The notes under the pieces were generated by a model that was given only the letters and a program-made list of their open reading frames with translations, was not told where the DNA came from and made no database searches. This document shows positions 21,158 through 31,967 of a stretch of 64,000 bases of DNA, one piece after another. The DNA is taken from contig MU004235.1 of the NCBI GenBank assembly GCA_010405405.1, forward strand, positions 1,968,718-2,032,717, given 5' to 3'. Every line of letters starts with the position of its first letter. Positions within the stretch are counted from its first letter, which is position 1. Made by a program: the position numbers and the translations under genes. The DNA is from Microthyrium microscopicum (Eukaryota > Ascomycota > Dothideomycetes > Microthyriales > Microthyriaceae).

Positions 21158-21813
21158 TTAAAGTCTCTGCCGCTTCACTTGTCGTTCCTCTTCGGCTCTT
21201 CTCAAGTACGGGCACAATAAGGAGCAGAAGCTCGTCTGACAAAGGGGACAATCCCGCGGCCATGGCTTTTGCTCTGCTTTTGTCTAAGAGTCAGCATGAT
21301 GTTGATAACAGTGCACACTTGTTGTGATATACCTTTTTCTTCCGGCAATACTGTTTCAGGTACTTCAAGAGATTCTGCGGGTTCGGGATTCTGATCGTGG
21401 ATTGGGTATTCCGAGCAACGGATTACTCCTTGTCGCAACAATCTCCGGCGGTATCGTGCGCGCGCTGTACGGATATTGGTCTGTATCCGGTGTTCCTCAG
21501 AGTTGCGGCTATTCATTCGCCTTTGGAATGCTTCAGACTGCTCTCGAATTTGCTTGTATATTCCATCAAGTCGGCTGTGCAACCGTTCTAAAAGCTCCGG
21601 TTGGCCGGCGCCTCCATTTATTGCGAGATGAATATCCGCTCTGAGGAAGAGTTCTTTCATTAGTTCGCGGTTGTTGGCATGATCTAAATTCTGTTGAGTT
21701 CGAATGGTAGCCAGTCTTGCCAGGAGATGGGGAGGTGGCGCAAAAGGTGGCGCAAAAGGTGGCGCAAAAGGTGGCGCAAAAGGTGGCGCAGCTTGGCCGT
21801 TGTTGTTACTCAT
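21158..21813 (-). CDS. Array copy I, N-terminal PPFA repeat
   Basis: Exons 21333-21813 and 21158-21273 (phase-1 intron; acceptor AAAAGCAG chosen because it restores the E-Q-KPWPR frame), 198 aa. The N-terminus MSNNNGQAA is followed by four to five tandem PPFA units, encoded by a 12-bp repeat at about 21731-21790. A basic helical stretch comes next (SRNSEEHRIQTNIRTARARY, then RRRLLRQG), similar in character to exon 1 of copies U and W. The CS motif is IRCSEYPIHDQNP. The module is KPWPRDCPLCQ, then TSFCSLLCPYL, with basic tail RRAEEERQVKRQRL. All cysteines are intact. Confidence 0.8.
21731..21790. repeat. 12-bp repeat inside copy I coding the PPFA units
   Basis: Four to five perfect direct copies of aaaggtggcgca in the first exon of copy I. 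It is in frame, so copy-number change alters protein length without a frameshift. Confidence 0.9.
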
Positions 21814-22208
21814 TCTGAGACTTATAAGCGATCAAGATGATTTTGAAGAGCAAAGAATTGGCGCTTTGTTGTGAACAGAAAAAGTCTTTACTTATTTCTT
21901 GTAGAAGGGAGATTAAATCAAAGGTACAATATTTCACAGGAGTTCAGTCACTTTTATGTCAGCGCCACAACCTCAACCAAGGTTGACATCTACCAAATAT
22001 CGAGATACCGACACTTTAACCAGTCAAAAATAGATAAACGAAGTTTGTTTGATTATGGTATCTTTTCTTATTCAATGACGAGCAGACGCTCGAATATTAC
22101 GCCTTTTAAGGCAAACAACCTATCCGCTCAAGACGTTGCAAATAGTGACATTATACCCAGATGGAGCGCCCTCCCCCATCCAAAATGTCAACCCTTTACA
22201 TCTTCATG
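21814..22208. other. Array spacer, nothing recognised
   Basis: Spacer between copies I and J. Plus-strand ORFs here have no known motif and are likely chance. Confidence 0.3.
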
Positions 22209-22820
22209 CTACTCACCCGGCTTCATTTGCGCTCTAAGGTAAGGGCACAAGGGGTGGCAGAAGCTTACCTGGCAAAGCGGACATCCACGAGGCCATTGTC
22301 GCTCCACCGCCACCGTGTCTCCTGAGGAGTTGTTAGCACAACTATACCCTGCAGTATTGAAAGCATAGATACCTTCAGCGTCTATTCCTATCCGAGCAAT
22401 AGCACGAGTCGTATGTTTCGGCCGCTCTGAACAACGAGCTGCACGATTTCGATTGCCTCGTACCGGGGCACGTAATTGTTGGTTCAATGCAGTTATTTGT
22501 CGCAAGTTGGCTCTCAGTTGGTCGAGCTCTGCCCTTATCTCATCGGTGTCCCCCGCTGTGTCTTCGGTTCTCGCGTGAGTAGTTCGGATGTTCGCGGGCG
22601 TTGTGATTAGACGCGCTGAGTTTGCCTGGGCGTGCGCTCGGGGGGGAGTTATTCGTGAGTTGTCGGACTGAGAAAGCTGGTGTAGTTGATGCTCAAACTG
22701 CGTCAAATCGTGGGAGACTGAGCGAGAACCTGTCAGCACCAGTGCTTTGTGGTCTTCAAATTCTGATTCTATCAAATTGTCGTTGCGAAGTGTCAGCTTG
22801 GAAATAATGTAACGGAACAT
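22209..22820 (-). CDS. Array copy J, with a stopless 51-bp intron
   Basis: Exons 22373-22820 and 22209-22321 give 186 aa. The intron 22322-22372 (GTATCTATG, TGCTAAC branch, CCTCAG) is 51 bp with no stop, so retention would insert 17 residues in frame. Exon 1 starts MFRYIISKLTLRND and has a leucine-rich helix (IRAELDQLRANLRQITALNQ). The CS motif is ARCSERPKHTTRA. The module is RQWPRGCPLCQ, then VSFCHPLCPYL, with a very short tail RAQMKPGE. All cysteines are intact. Pro replaces the usual Leu after CH. Confidence 0.8.
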   Translation of the reverse strand: MFRYIISKLTLRNDNLIESEFEDHKALVLTGSRSVSHDLTQFEHQLHQLSQSDNSRITPPRAHAQANSARLITTPANIRTTHARTEDTAGDTDEIRAELDQLRANLRQITALNQQLRAPVRGNRNRAARCSERPKHTTRAIARIGIDAEGIYAFNTAGYSCANNSSGDTVAVERQWPRGCPLCQVSFCHPLCPYLRAQMKPGE

Positions 22821-23116
22821 GGCTGTAAGACGTGGATGCTCGTGGATAATAAGTGGGAATTTGGATGATCAAGGAGGAATTGGGTTTGGAGTGGGAGACA
22901 AATATTCCAGTGTTGTGGTACCGGTGTGTTGGTGGAAAATGATGCTGTGAAATTGGCTACCTGTGACCTAATCCATGCAGGGGTGTTGAGGAAGTTGTCA
23001 AGATGAGGAAAGAGCGAAAGTCACCAAGCTTACTGAGGTCGTTGTACAATCTTCTATTTCGATCTATTAAGCAGCAATATGTATCGGCAGATTTTTCTGG
23101 AAAACAGAAAGTCGAT

Positions 23117-24422
23117 CTACTGCAAGTCCATTAAGCTCATTTTCACTTGCAGAGCCTCCTTCTCCTCAGGCAAGGATTTGTCGGCAGAAGAGTGCTCCTG
23201 AGTTGAACCTTCTCCCTCGCCCTTAGATTCATCTCCCAATGAAAGATCTCGCAAGTCCAAGATTGTATCGCCACAGGAAGCTTCCTCGCTATCAAGACTG
23301 TTCTGTACAGAAGATTCATGCTTGTTGAGTGTGTGCTCCCGAATGGTGTCGTCGTCGTCGTCAGAAAGGTCGTTTCGCGCATTTGACGCAGCTTTTTCGC
23401 ACATCACTTTGGCAATGAAGCTCTCTAGAAACCCGATTTTCCACGGACAGGCACTAGAAAGAGCTTCCTTGGCTATCTTGGCCTTCTTGCTTAATTTGTC
23501 CTTCTCCATCAGCTCGGCGTTTTTGGTCAGCTCGGACTTCTTGATTAACTCAGTCTCTTTTTCTTTGTTCGCACGCTTCAAGCAAGGACATCGCAAGTCG
23601 CAGAACCGCTCTTGGCACAACGGACAGCCTCGAGGCCAGATTTCGATCTTTGACGTCTCCTTTTCCTCCTCGTCATGGTGGTTCTCTACGTAGGTTTAGT
23701 TATTGAAAAGTTTGTAAGAATTAGCCAGGCTTACCAGTTTGAGATGGCGATGGCGATTCATACACGGGCATCCCGGCGACAATACCAGCGAAATTACCAG
23801 CGACATAATCAGCGATCGCAGGATTCCAAGAACACCAGAGGCCCGCACGCTGTAGCCTAAGGACCATGCGAGGTGTTGTATTCTCATCCACATAATCTAG
23901 CACTGCAGCCAAAAGTGGGCCAGGAGGGGGAAGCCATGGATTTGGGTGGAGGGCATGGAAGTTTGCATGCACTTGTCGCCGCTGAGCAATGCGGTCGAAG
24001 CCAAGAATGCCTTCAAATGCACTCAATTGAACCCTAAGAGGATATCTGCGGTTGGTCTGCTCTTCAAGTTGTCGGCGCTGGGCTTCCGAGCCCCTAGCAA
24101 GATGGTACAAAAACGCAGCTGTACTCATTGTCTTGGTCAAAGATTTGACTTCCTGATCCGGATCACCATATCGCCGGAAGTCGTCATAATAGCGAGAGCC
24201 TAGATAAGCTTTGTTTCGATAAGTCCCCATCCGGGATACGGCAGAAGGAGGTGGACGATGAAGCTCTGGTATTTTGGCGCGGGGATCTGCAAATCGCTGG
24301 CGCATGTTATAGGGATCGTTGAGAGAAATTTCCAGCCGATTGAGTATTGTATTATAGTAGTAGGTTTTGAGTTGGCGCTCGAACCACCCACATTCAGCGT
24401 TGTAGTACCATTTCTTCATCAT
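23117..24422 (-). CDS. Array copy K, the longest member
   Basis: Exons 23735-24422 and 23117-23685 (intron GTAAGCC...CTAAACCTACGTAG) give 418 aa, twice the usual size. Exon 1 starts MMKKWYYNAECGWFERQL, is rich in Tyr, Arg and Pro, and has a Trp-flanked CS motif LWCSWNPAIADY. The module is IEIWPRGCPLCQ, then ERFCDLRCPCL, with Cys in place of the usual Tyr. An unusually long tail of about 150 residues follows: first Lys-rich and probably coiled coil (KSELTKNAELMEKDKLSKKA), then acidic (LSDDDDDTIRE). The tail has extra cysteines. With C and E it forms the CDLRC subgroup. Confidence 0.8.
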
Positions 24423-25066
24423 GAATGATAGTCAACAATTCAGCTTGCAGTGGCGATATAGTACGACAGTCGCGACTCTGAAGAGGTAAATAGGAGGATA
24501 CGACGGATGGATGTTGGATTGTGGTCAAGTTATAGGTTTAAGATCTCGTGGAGCTTTAAAGGCAAAAGATTCCAACATTCGCTGGTAGAGGTGATAGTCA
24601 AAATACAAAAGGCGACTAGTTTATTTCACTCTTTTTGAGGTCGTTAAAGTGACCAATCTAACCTCAAATTCCTGTTCGTGAGGTCATGGCTAATATGTCT
24701 TATCTATCTGCAAATGGGGTAAGACAAAGCGAGAATCGGGCTCATGAATGCTCGAAATTCAAGAAATAGATCGCATCCTCCGCAGAAATCATAATTGATA
24801 AGCAGATATGCAAATGGACTCCTTCCCAAAGGACTTGTTAGCAGATTGCAGTTCACGCTGGCCGTCACACTCAATATAATCATGATGTTTGTTTTGCCAA
24901 AGTATTTCATTTTATACCCATCGTGAAATTGAAAACATGTCTGGCTCTCAGGCGCAAGTACTATCTGAATTCAAGCTTTTGGTCGTCACCCCTTGGGCCT
25001 TCGCTTCCTCTAATATTAGACTGTCTCCTCTTCTTTCAACAGAAAGGTGCCGATTCAAGTCGCATC
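24423..25066. other. Array spacer, nothing recognised
   Basis: About 640 bp between copies K and L, including the likely promoter of K. No motif on either strand. Confidence 0.35.
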
Positions 25067-25737
25067 TCAGTGAGAACCGGAGCCGTCATCAGCTGTATCC
25101 CGCTTTCGCTTCAAGCTCTTCTCGGATGCTCTCAAGTAAGGGCAGAGTAGACTACAAAATTTAGTCTGACAGAGCGGACAACCACGAGGCCATGCTGCTT
25201 CTGGCTTCTCCACTGGCAAGAGTCAGCATTATATAACACCACCGTTATCATGTGGAGCTTTCACATACCTTTAGGTTCGGGTTCTGCTGGTGATCTATCG
25301 AAAGCCCGGTTGCATACTCTAGGGCGCGGATACGCGGAACAACGATGAGCAGGCAAGACATGTCGTGCTCGATGATGAAGACGAACGAGACGAGCTGCTA
25401 TCGGAAGTTGAAGGGCCGGGCGTTGGCGGCCAGGAGGTCCTCGACGGGAGCCCGTGCGTGTCGCGATCGGGAGCTGTCGTGGACGCAGCTGGTCGTGAAT
25501 CATAGGTTGTTGAATCTTTGGAGGCGGAGCCTGCTGCATATCGGCGGATGGCTGTGCTGCTGGTGGCGGAGGAGGCTGCATCAAGGGGTTTTGGTTTTGG
25601 GATTGCGCGTTATACCAACGCCAAGTGGAAGACCAATGCACGGGGTGTACTGGATCAGTACTCGTGTATACTGGAATTGGTTGACCTTGTGCGTGGTTAT
25701 TGGAGCTATTAGTATTGTTTCCGTCGCTGTTGTTCAT
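25067..25737 (-). CDS. Array copy L, Asn/Pro/Gln-rich N-terminus
   Basis: Exons 25269-25737 and 25067-25212 (GTATGTGA donor, CTGACTCTTGCCAG acceptor) give 204 aa. The N-terminus MNNSDGNNTNSSNNH is Asn/Ser-rich and followed by a Pro/Gln stretch and an Arg-rich segment (RPRQLPIATRTGSRRGPPGR), so it is probably disordered. The CS motif is HRCSAYPRPRVCN. The module is EAAWPRGCPLCQ, then TKFCSLLCPYL, and a basic tail RASEKSLKRKRD that resembles a nuclear localisation signal. All cysteines are intact. Confidence 0.8.
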
Positions 25738-26245
25738 CGCTACAGTGTTGTGTCGCTACAACACAGGCAGGACTGAGATGCAACACACCAGGATCTGTTC
25801 GGAGACGATCTGATCGCCGTAGAACCTGATCGAGTGACTAATATGATGCGTCAAGAATCTCAGAAGGAGCAATTTAGACAATGATGCGGATGGGTCGTGT
25901 AGAATCAGGTTATGATACAGACGATGAAGCTAGGATTGTGATTTGGAGGTTCTTGAGGAGAGTACAAGTAAGAGAGTCGCATGGACAGCTGAAGTATAGA
26001 GATAAGCCACAGCCTTGATGTAGCAGTGACCTTATGTTTGAGGTGAAAATCAAAGCGCCTTTCTGATATAAGTCTAATCAGTTATCCAGATCCAACACCT
26101 CAAACTTCCTGCATTCGTCCACAGTTCTTCTGCGCGCCTTCAAATAGAGTTACAATAGTGCCAACATGGTTGTAGCCGCGGAAGAACAAGAAGTGGCCTT
26201 GAAGCAACAACGGATGGAGTCTAACCCGCAGAGAATTTCTGTCAT
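25738..26245. other. Array spacer, nothing recognised
   Basis: About 500 bp between copies L and M; no motif or repeat found. Confidence 0.35.
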
Positions 26246-26755
26246 TTAGACATCCTCTGCCTGTTTCTTTTCCTTCTCCGCTGCCTTCAGGTAAGGGCAC
26301 ATTAGATGGCAGTATTTGTCCTGGCATAACGGGCAGTTTCGAGGCCATGGCTTGTCAACTGTTGCATCTGACCGCTTGTATCAACATAGACATCTTTAAT
26401 ACTCGAGTCTAAAGTACATACCCTTCAGTTCTGGAACCTCCTCTGCTGCTGTCACTATCCTACTCTGGAACATGTCGTAAAAGGAGCAAGGAAGAGTTAT
26501 CTGGCCAGCCCGAACGCGTGCAATAATTTGCCAAAATTCGGGAGTGGTTGGACGGCGATAGCCTGTCGCGGTAACATACGCCTCTTCAGACAAATAAAAC
26601 TGGAGGTCAAAGACTTCCCAGTACAGCAGTTGAATATCATCCGGCGAGAAACCGGTGGGAGGTGGCCAAACTCCTTCGAACTTTTTTCGGATACCTCCTA
26701 TGGCGACGTAGACAGGTTGGCTACGGCGATCATTGATGCTGCTAGTGCGTTGCAT
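26246..26755 (-). CDS. Array copy M
   Basis: Exons 26422-26755 and 26246-26358 (GTATGTAC donor, GCAACAG acceptor) give 148 aa. Exon 1 starts MQRTSSINDRRSQPVYVAIG and looks like a folded, aromatic-rich domain (WPPPTGFSPDDIQLLYWEV, FYLSEEAYVTATGYRRP) rather than the low-complexity N-termini of neighbours. The CS motif is LPCSFYDMFQSR. The module is VDKPWPRNCPLCQ, then DKYCHLMCPYL, with a short Lys/Glu tail. All cysteines are intact. Confidence 0.82.
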
Positions 26756-27681
26756 TGTGTCGACTGATAGCAGAGACAGGCTCGTGTATTTTTGATTACA
26801 AGGTTAGGATGCTGTGAGAATTACGACTGGTGTGAGCCTATTGGTTTATGATCGCAATGGAGCGGAAGCAGATCCTGATACAAAGTTTCGTTCGGGTTTT
26901 ATAAGAGAAACCATCACACATCTTACAGCACCAGTTACAGCTTCCTGTATCGCTTAGTTTTGACATAAAGAGCAAATGGTCACGCCAATTCTGTTTCTAG
27001 CTATATCTTTAAAGGGAGCCATATCTTCAATAAGTTACAAGTGTCTTACTCAAATATATTATCAGATCATTCTTACATTTCGCAGTGATGACCTTTGTGG
27101 GCCAGGGGCCAATAGACAGAGGGAGAGAGAGATGCAGTAGGATATGTTCTTCAGCGTTGGGACGATTCATTCTTCACCGCTGATGTAACTGCGAGCATCG
27201 TCATGATTTTGCGAGATATGCGTTCTTAACTTTCTGCATCGCCTGGTTTGCTTTCTTGGTCGCCGTTGTACAGGGGCCTACTTTAGTATATAACCTGATG
27301 TAAGTGTGGAATCGATATTTAAGATCACAAGACTTTTGCCATAACTGCATCTTGGCAAGATGAAAGTGATAAGAGTCAATGATAATGACAAGCTATATTG
27401 GGTCAGTAAGAGAGCATCAGCTCAAGATGTGGCGAATATCTGTCTTGTATGTACTGAGAAGGCATAGTGCTCCACTACTGACCCATCCTCTGCGCTATAG
27501 TTTCTTCTTTTCCCCTTCGAAGTTTCCCGTTTTCCCCTTTCTCTTCAAAAGGCGGGCTTGACGAAGGTACACAGAAGCAGCAATGGTGATCTTCACAAAG
27601 GGTTCACCTGGCTGCGGCTTTAACTCCTCCACTCTAGCACTTCTGTCACTATGGACTTGCCTTCACGACAAATGTAGATAC
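26756..27681. other. Array spacer, possible decayed last exon at ~27480-27590
   Basis: This 0.9-kb gap lies where the last exon of copy N should be. On the minus strand around 27480-27590 the sequence CTGTGTACCTTCGTCAAGCC resembles the LCPYLKA codons of other copies and is followed by a Lys-rich frame (LLKRKGKTGNFEGEKKKL) ending in a stop. No CPLCQ remains, so the match is suggestive only. Confidence 0.25.
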
Positions 27682-28050
27682 CTATCCTTCTTCGTTTGGC
27701 TTCATGGTCGGGGGCTCGAGCTTGGGGTTCACTTGGAAACTTCCATCTGGTAAAAAGACCCCATATGGCTTGAAAAGCTCCTTTACCAACTGAGACATGC
27801 TCGGTGCGTCAGAACATAAGAATGTGCCCACCGGGGGCATGCGAAGAGGGGGAATAGGATGAACCCTCGCAGGCAAAGTCTTGCCGGGGTTGTTCTGCAT
27901 ATACACATGTTCGCAGGTGTTCCAGATTACCTGACATATTTCAATATGTCTAGGCAGTACTACCCGTAATGGGGCAACCGCTGGTTGCTGAAACCGCTGT
28001 TGGTTTTGGCTGGGAGTTTGGCTTGAGTTTTGTGCTGGTAGAGCCGACAT
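27682..28050 (-). pseudogene. Array copy N, first exon only
   Basis: A 122-codon ORF starting MSALPAQNSSQTPSQNQQRF with a clear CS motif (GTFLCSDAPSMSQL), but the frame ends GGA-TAG just before a GTATCT donor-like site, and no WPR exon follows. It is therefore a copy that lost its last exon, or a stand-alone protein using only the N-terminal half. Residues between (PRHIEICQVIWNTCEHVYMQ) look folded. I favour a truncated copy, but the open first exon could still be expressed. Confidence 0.6.
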
Positions 28051-28630
28051 GTTCGCTGGTGTTGCAGTGTGGTCTGAAAGAGCTTTGCAAGAGATTTGCT
28101 CCAGAGACGACTGTCAATGTCAGTCCTTGGGTTCGAGATGTAAATTGTCAATGTCGGTCCTTGGGTTCGAGATGTAAATTATATAAAGAACGTCGAGGAT
28201 GAGATCTATTCTCAAGATGCTAAATACCCGAGTACTGTGAAGTTACCTACTGAGTTTCAGTGAATAGATATACCAAAAGCGGGTAGGTGGACAGGCTAGA
28301 AGAAACTGATGAGTGACCACATGAAGTCACTATTCCCGCTGGATATTTGGTGCGAAATGTTTGTTACTTTAATATTATAGATGAAGACAACATCTGAGGT
28401 AGATGAAATGCTTTGAAGAGAGGTACGTAAGCGCTAAGAAGGCGTTTCATGACTCTCATTTTTATTCCCGAATCCAGTAACGTTGACAAATGACTCGTGA
28501 GATCCTCTCATCAATCCCTTTTGTGTAGCTACCACGCTGAAGGACATTGACCTCAAACTCTGCGCCGTCTCATTTCTAGCTAGTAGCGACTAAGTATTCA
28601 AGTACGTTGCGTCGTTGTTCGAAGGCTCTG
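28051..28630. other. Array spacer with a 34-bp duplication
   Basis: Upstream region of copy N. Positions 28112-28179 are two direct copies, differing by one base, of a 34-bp unit beginning tgtcaatgtcagtccttggg. Nothing else supportable. Confidence 0.5.
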
Positions 28631-29018
28631 TTACTTGTGTTCGTCCTCCTCTTCGTCGACAGGTTCCAGCTCATCAATCTTTCTCTTCAGCTTAGCCTGT
28701 CTTTTGCCCTCAGCCTTAAGATACGGACACAGCAAGCTACAAAAGCGATCTTGGCACAGAGGGCAACCGCGTGGCCAAGGCTTGTCCTCTAGGAAACATG
28801 GTTAGATCAAATTCTAATGCTTAATAGAAGGCAATTGCCTAGTACGCACCTTTCGGTTTTGATGGAATTTGGGAAAGAGACGGCTCGGGATTTCTGGACA
28901 TGTCCGAAGGAAGTTCTGAGCAGACAGGGGCACGACGCGGTCTAACTCGGGCACGACGCCGGCTAACTCTAGGCGGAAGAACGGTACGTTTTCGAGCCGT
29001 CAATATAGTAAGGACCAT
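28631..29018 (-). CDS. Array copy O
   Basis: Exons 28850-29018 and 28631-28788 (GTGCGTAC donor, TTTCCTAG acceptor) give 108 aa, one of the shortest intact members. Exon 1 begins MVLTILTARKRTVLPP, is strongly Arg-rich (RVSRRRARVRPRRAP), and runs straight into the CS motif VCSELPSDMSRNP. The module is EDKPWPRGCPLCQ, then DRFCSLLCPYL. The tail KAEGKRQAKLKRKIDELEP then EEEDEHK is a probable short coiled coil. All cysteines are intact. Confidence 0.8.
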
Positions 29019-29408
29019 GTTGCCTGCAGACTGAAGTTTGGCGACTGAAGTTTGGGCGTATATTGTTGTTGAGGGTGTGAACTTTGCTGTGCAGGGCGGT
29101 GAGCTTTATAATCGCAGCTCAATGTGGGAAGCGGAACTTGGAAAGGCGATGTTCGAGAGATGATGTTGGAGAAGCGAGGTCAAAGACATCAAAGACATCA
29201 AGCGCTCCCGTTTATATAAATACTAGGTTGAGCCAATGGAAGCGGCCCATAATTCAAGTTACAGCAGTAAGCTACCTACCTTCCCGTTAGCATGATTGAC
29301 GCTCACTGATGCACCTCTTTGGACTTTTATGCCCGCTTATTGGCCGACTGGCCCTTCTTTACCTTCACCTGCTTGTTTGACGCCACCTCTTTAATTGTAA
29401 AAGCCCGC
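29019..29408. other. Array spacer, nothing recognised
   Basis: Spacer between copies O and P. Two near-identical short segments (cttta...tgcccgcttattggc and aaaagcccgcttatttg) occur near 29325-29415. No gene. Confidence 0.3.
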
Positions 29409-29807
29409 TTATTTGAGGTTTTGCGTTTGATTCCTTTTGTTGTTCTTTGTCACTGTCGCCTTCTTCTTCTGCTCAGCCCTTAGATATGGGCAGAGCAAAT
29501 GGCAACAGTGGTCCTGGCAGGGAGGACAGTTTCGCGGCCATGGCTAGGCTTAGACTCTGCCTCTGGCTAAACAATGATGAGATGCGATTCATTGACACAG
29601 GGACTAGTACTTACTCTCTGGCTCCATGGAGTACGAAGATCTTGCCAGAAGTGACTCGGCCCAATCCATAGGCTCTTCAGAACAGAGCGGCACAGGAGGA
29701 GGTGGCATTAACCCTGTATTTTGGAAGAGGACAAGGTAGTTCAAGTGGCTGTTGGCTGAGGTTGTCATATAACTCTGGGGTGTTGAGACATCCTCACAGC
29801 TGCTCAT
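29409..29807 (-). pseudogene. Array copy P, 5-bp insertion before the motif
   Basis: Exon 1 29615-29807 (MSSCEDVSTPQSY..., CS motif PLCSEEPMDWAE) ends in a good GTAAGT donor in phase 1. The last exon (29409-29556) reads AAG, then five extra bases CCTAG, then CCATGG, which shifts the frame and puts TAG directly before Pro-Trp. Beyond it the module is intact but has CPPCQ instead of CPLCQ: WPRNCPPCQ, DHCCHLLCPYL, tail RAEQKKKATVTKNN. No alternative acceptor restores the frame that I can find. Probably a recent pseudogene. Confidence 0.65.
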
Positions 29808-30318
29808 GATGGCGAAAATATCGCCTTACCTGTTGTTTAGTCCAGCGAAAGCTTTTATATAGCTCAGAATAGACAAAAGAAATTGCAAAAGCGAGCAGTC
29901 TAGTGATGCTTGGCGATTTGAAGTTTCTACATCTAAAATAAAGGTAGACAGAATAGATGGCCCGCTCATTTTGATTGTGATGGAACATCACTCATGGGGA
30001 TTGGATATTCAGAGACACGATGCACTTGAACATTTCAAATTTGACGACTCTAGTTAATGTTATACCCCCTTGGTAGGAATCAAAGGCTCTTCTGTTTTCA
30101 ACGGACAATGATATCTTATAAGGTACAACGGGTTACGCCAATTGATTTATACAACGCACCAAGGGCTACCCAGCAATCATTGCCATTCAGTTCTCCACTC
30201 AAAGCGTCGTCCCCTTCTGTTTTGATTTCCAGCCCAAACATAATTGATGCCAACAATTCAGACTTCCATCACCCCCAAATCATTGTGTCAGCTCAGTTTT
30301 ACAGCTGATCATGATGGT
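29808..30318. other. Array spacer, nothing recognised
   Basis: Spacer between copies P and Q; short ORFs without motif. Confidence 0.35.
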
Positions 30319-30579
30319 CTAGTTGTCCTCCACATCCGCTTGCTGCGTCTCTTCTTCTTTCACCTTCTTTTCCGCTTGTTTCTTTTCATCTTCTCTCTTT
30401 TCCTCTTGTTCTTTGTTCTTCTCGTTCGCAAGCTTTTCTTCCTCCTCTTTCTTCTTGTTCGCCGCTCTGAGGTATGGGCAGAGGAGGTGGCAGTAACGGT
30501 CTTGACATAGTGGACAGTTTCGCGGCCAGGGCTTGTCTTGTCTTGGTGGGCTCTTTTCTTCGCTCCTGGAGGACGACAT
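30319..30579 (-). CDS. Array copy Q, minimal single-exon member
   Basis: An uninterrupted 86-codon ORF: MSSSRSEEKSPPRQD, then KPWPRNCPLCQ, DRYCHLLCPYL, then a 50-residue Lys/Glu tail predicted as a single charged helix (KKKEEEEKLANEKNKEQEEK). There is no N-terminal variable domain and no CS motif. It either represents the module in isolation or is the 3' part of a copy whose first exon is lost and which gained a start codon. All four cysteines are intact. It is the simplest natural test of what the module does alone. Confidence 0.72.
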   Translation of the reverse strand: MSSSRSEEKSPPRQDKPWPRNCPLCQDRYCHLLCPYLRAANKKKEEEEKLANEKNKEQEEKREDEKKQAEKKVKEEETQQADVEDN

Positions 30580-31075
30580 CTTGAGCTTTGCACTGGCTGC
30601 TGTGTGTTCGATGTAAAGGTATGGTTGCTATGGACAGGAAAAGGTAAGTGGCGGAAAAGAGGATAAAAGGCCTTAAAGCTTAGTAACAATTCCGAGTCTG
30701 GAACCTTATGCAGCTTTTTCGATAGTTAATCAGGGACTCGGATTTCAAGAGCGGCAGAGTAATTCCTCCTGTTAAATACATCTGTAGCTCAAGATTCCAT
30801 TTCCCTTAATTGCTACTTTTGAATACTACCTCTCTCGTGACTTGTTCCTTCGCTTGCTATATATCTGTCATAGATCAGGATATTTAGAACATTCAAGGTC
30901 AAATCAGGGAGCTCCCTAATATAGAGACTAGAACCTTCAAAGCGAGAAAGTATAGATATAGAAAATCAGTAAGCATTCAAAGCTAACTTCATCACTTGAT
31001 TCTGTTTAGCGACCACGGGCTCTACACAATAACTTTCAATTTCCATGCAGCAAAGAGTATCTCACATCTCGAACT
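30580..31075. other. Array spacer, nothing recognised
   Basis: About 500 bp between copies Q and R; AT-rich, no motif. Confidence 0.35.
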
Positions 31076-31658
31076 CTAGGCCTTCTTAGCCTCTTCAGCT
31101 GCTGCCTCAACCTCGTTTTCGAGCACAGTCTTCTCCAACAAGTCAGTGACTTCTTCCACCTTGGCCTTCTCCTCCAACTGAGCCTTCTTTGCGGCCTTCT
31201 TTGCAGCCTTCTTTGCGTACTTCTTTGCCTTCTTCACATTCTCCGGTTTCTTCGCATTCTCGGCCTTCAAGTAGGGACACAAGACATGGCAGACCCGATC
31301 CTGGCAGAGCGGGCAATTACGCGGCCATGGCTCTATATTCGCAGGATGATTAGTCTGTGCTTGATTATTCCAGAGGATCATGATTCTTACTTTCGGGGTT
31401 GTTCGTGTCTTGAGCATCAATTTGCTCTTCCTCGGACTCATCAAAAATCCACTCAGGGTGCTCCGAGCACGAGTTGGGTGGGAGGCTGAACGGTAAGTAA
31501 CCCATGAGGGGTGTTTGATTCTGGAATTGCAAGAAACTGGTGCGAATGCCAAAATGAGGTGTCATGCCACGAAACGGGTGCAGCCATGGGCGGGAAGCAG
31601 GATGGTTGCTTGAAATTTGGTGTCGGACGCCATTTGTCCGATACAAGGTTGGGTCCAT
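31076..31658 (-). CDS. Array copy R
   Basis: Exons 31391-31658 and 31076-31332 (GTAAGAATC donor, GCGAATATAG acceptor) give 174 aa. Exon 1 starts MDPTLYRTNGVRHQISSN; the CS motif is SCSEHPEWIFDESEEE. The junction falls directly before Pro-Trp: K-PWPRNCPLCQ, then DRVCHVLCPYL. The tail is a long Lys/Ala/Glu helix with repeated KKAAKKA units, then VTDLLEKTVLENEVEAAAEE. All cysteines are intact. Confidence 0.82.
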
Positions 31659-31967
31659 TGGGGATTGCAGCTTTGCGCGAGTTTGTTGAGTTTGCGGATT
31701 GTCTGGGTGCGAGAGATAATGTGATGTTTGCGGTTGTTGGTGGTGAACGCGATGCGGAGATGGATGACGATGCAGAGATGGATGACGATGTTGGGCGCGA
31801 AGATAGAGTCGAATGAGCGAGCTATGGATTAAAACTAGTGACAGTCATGACAAGCGAGTCCCGGATTCAGGTGGTGAAGTCACTTGGACTAGCGGTTTAT
31901 CATTGAGGTTACAAAAGGATGTTGCCTTTCCTACCTATCTAATCAAATGGAAATCGACACCTCAAGT

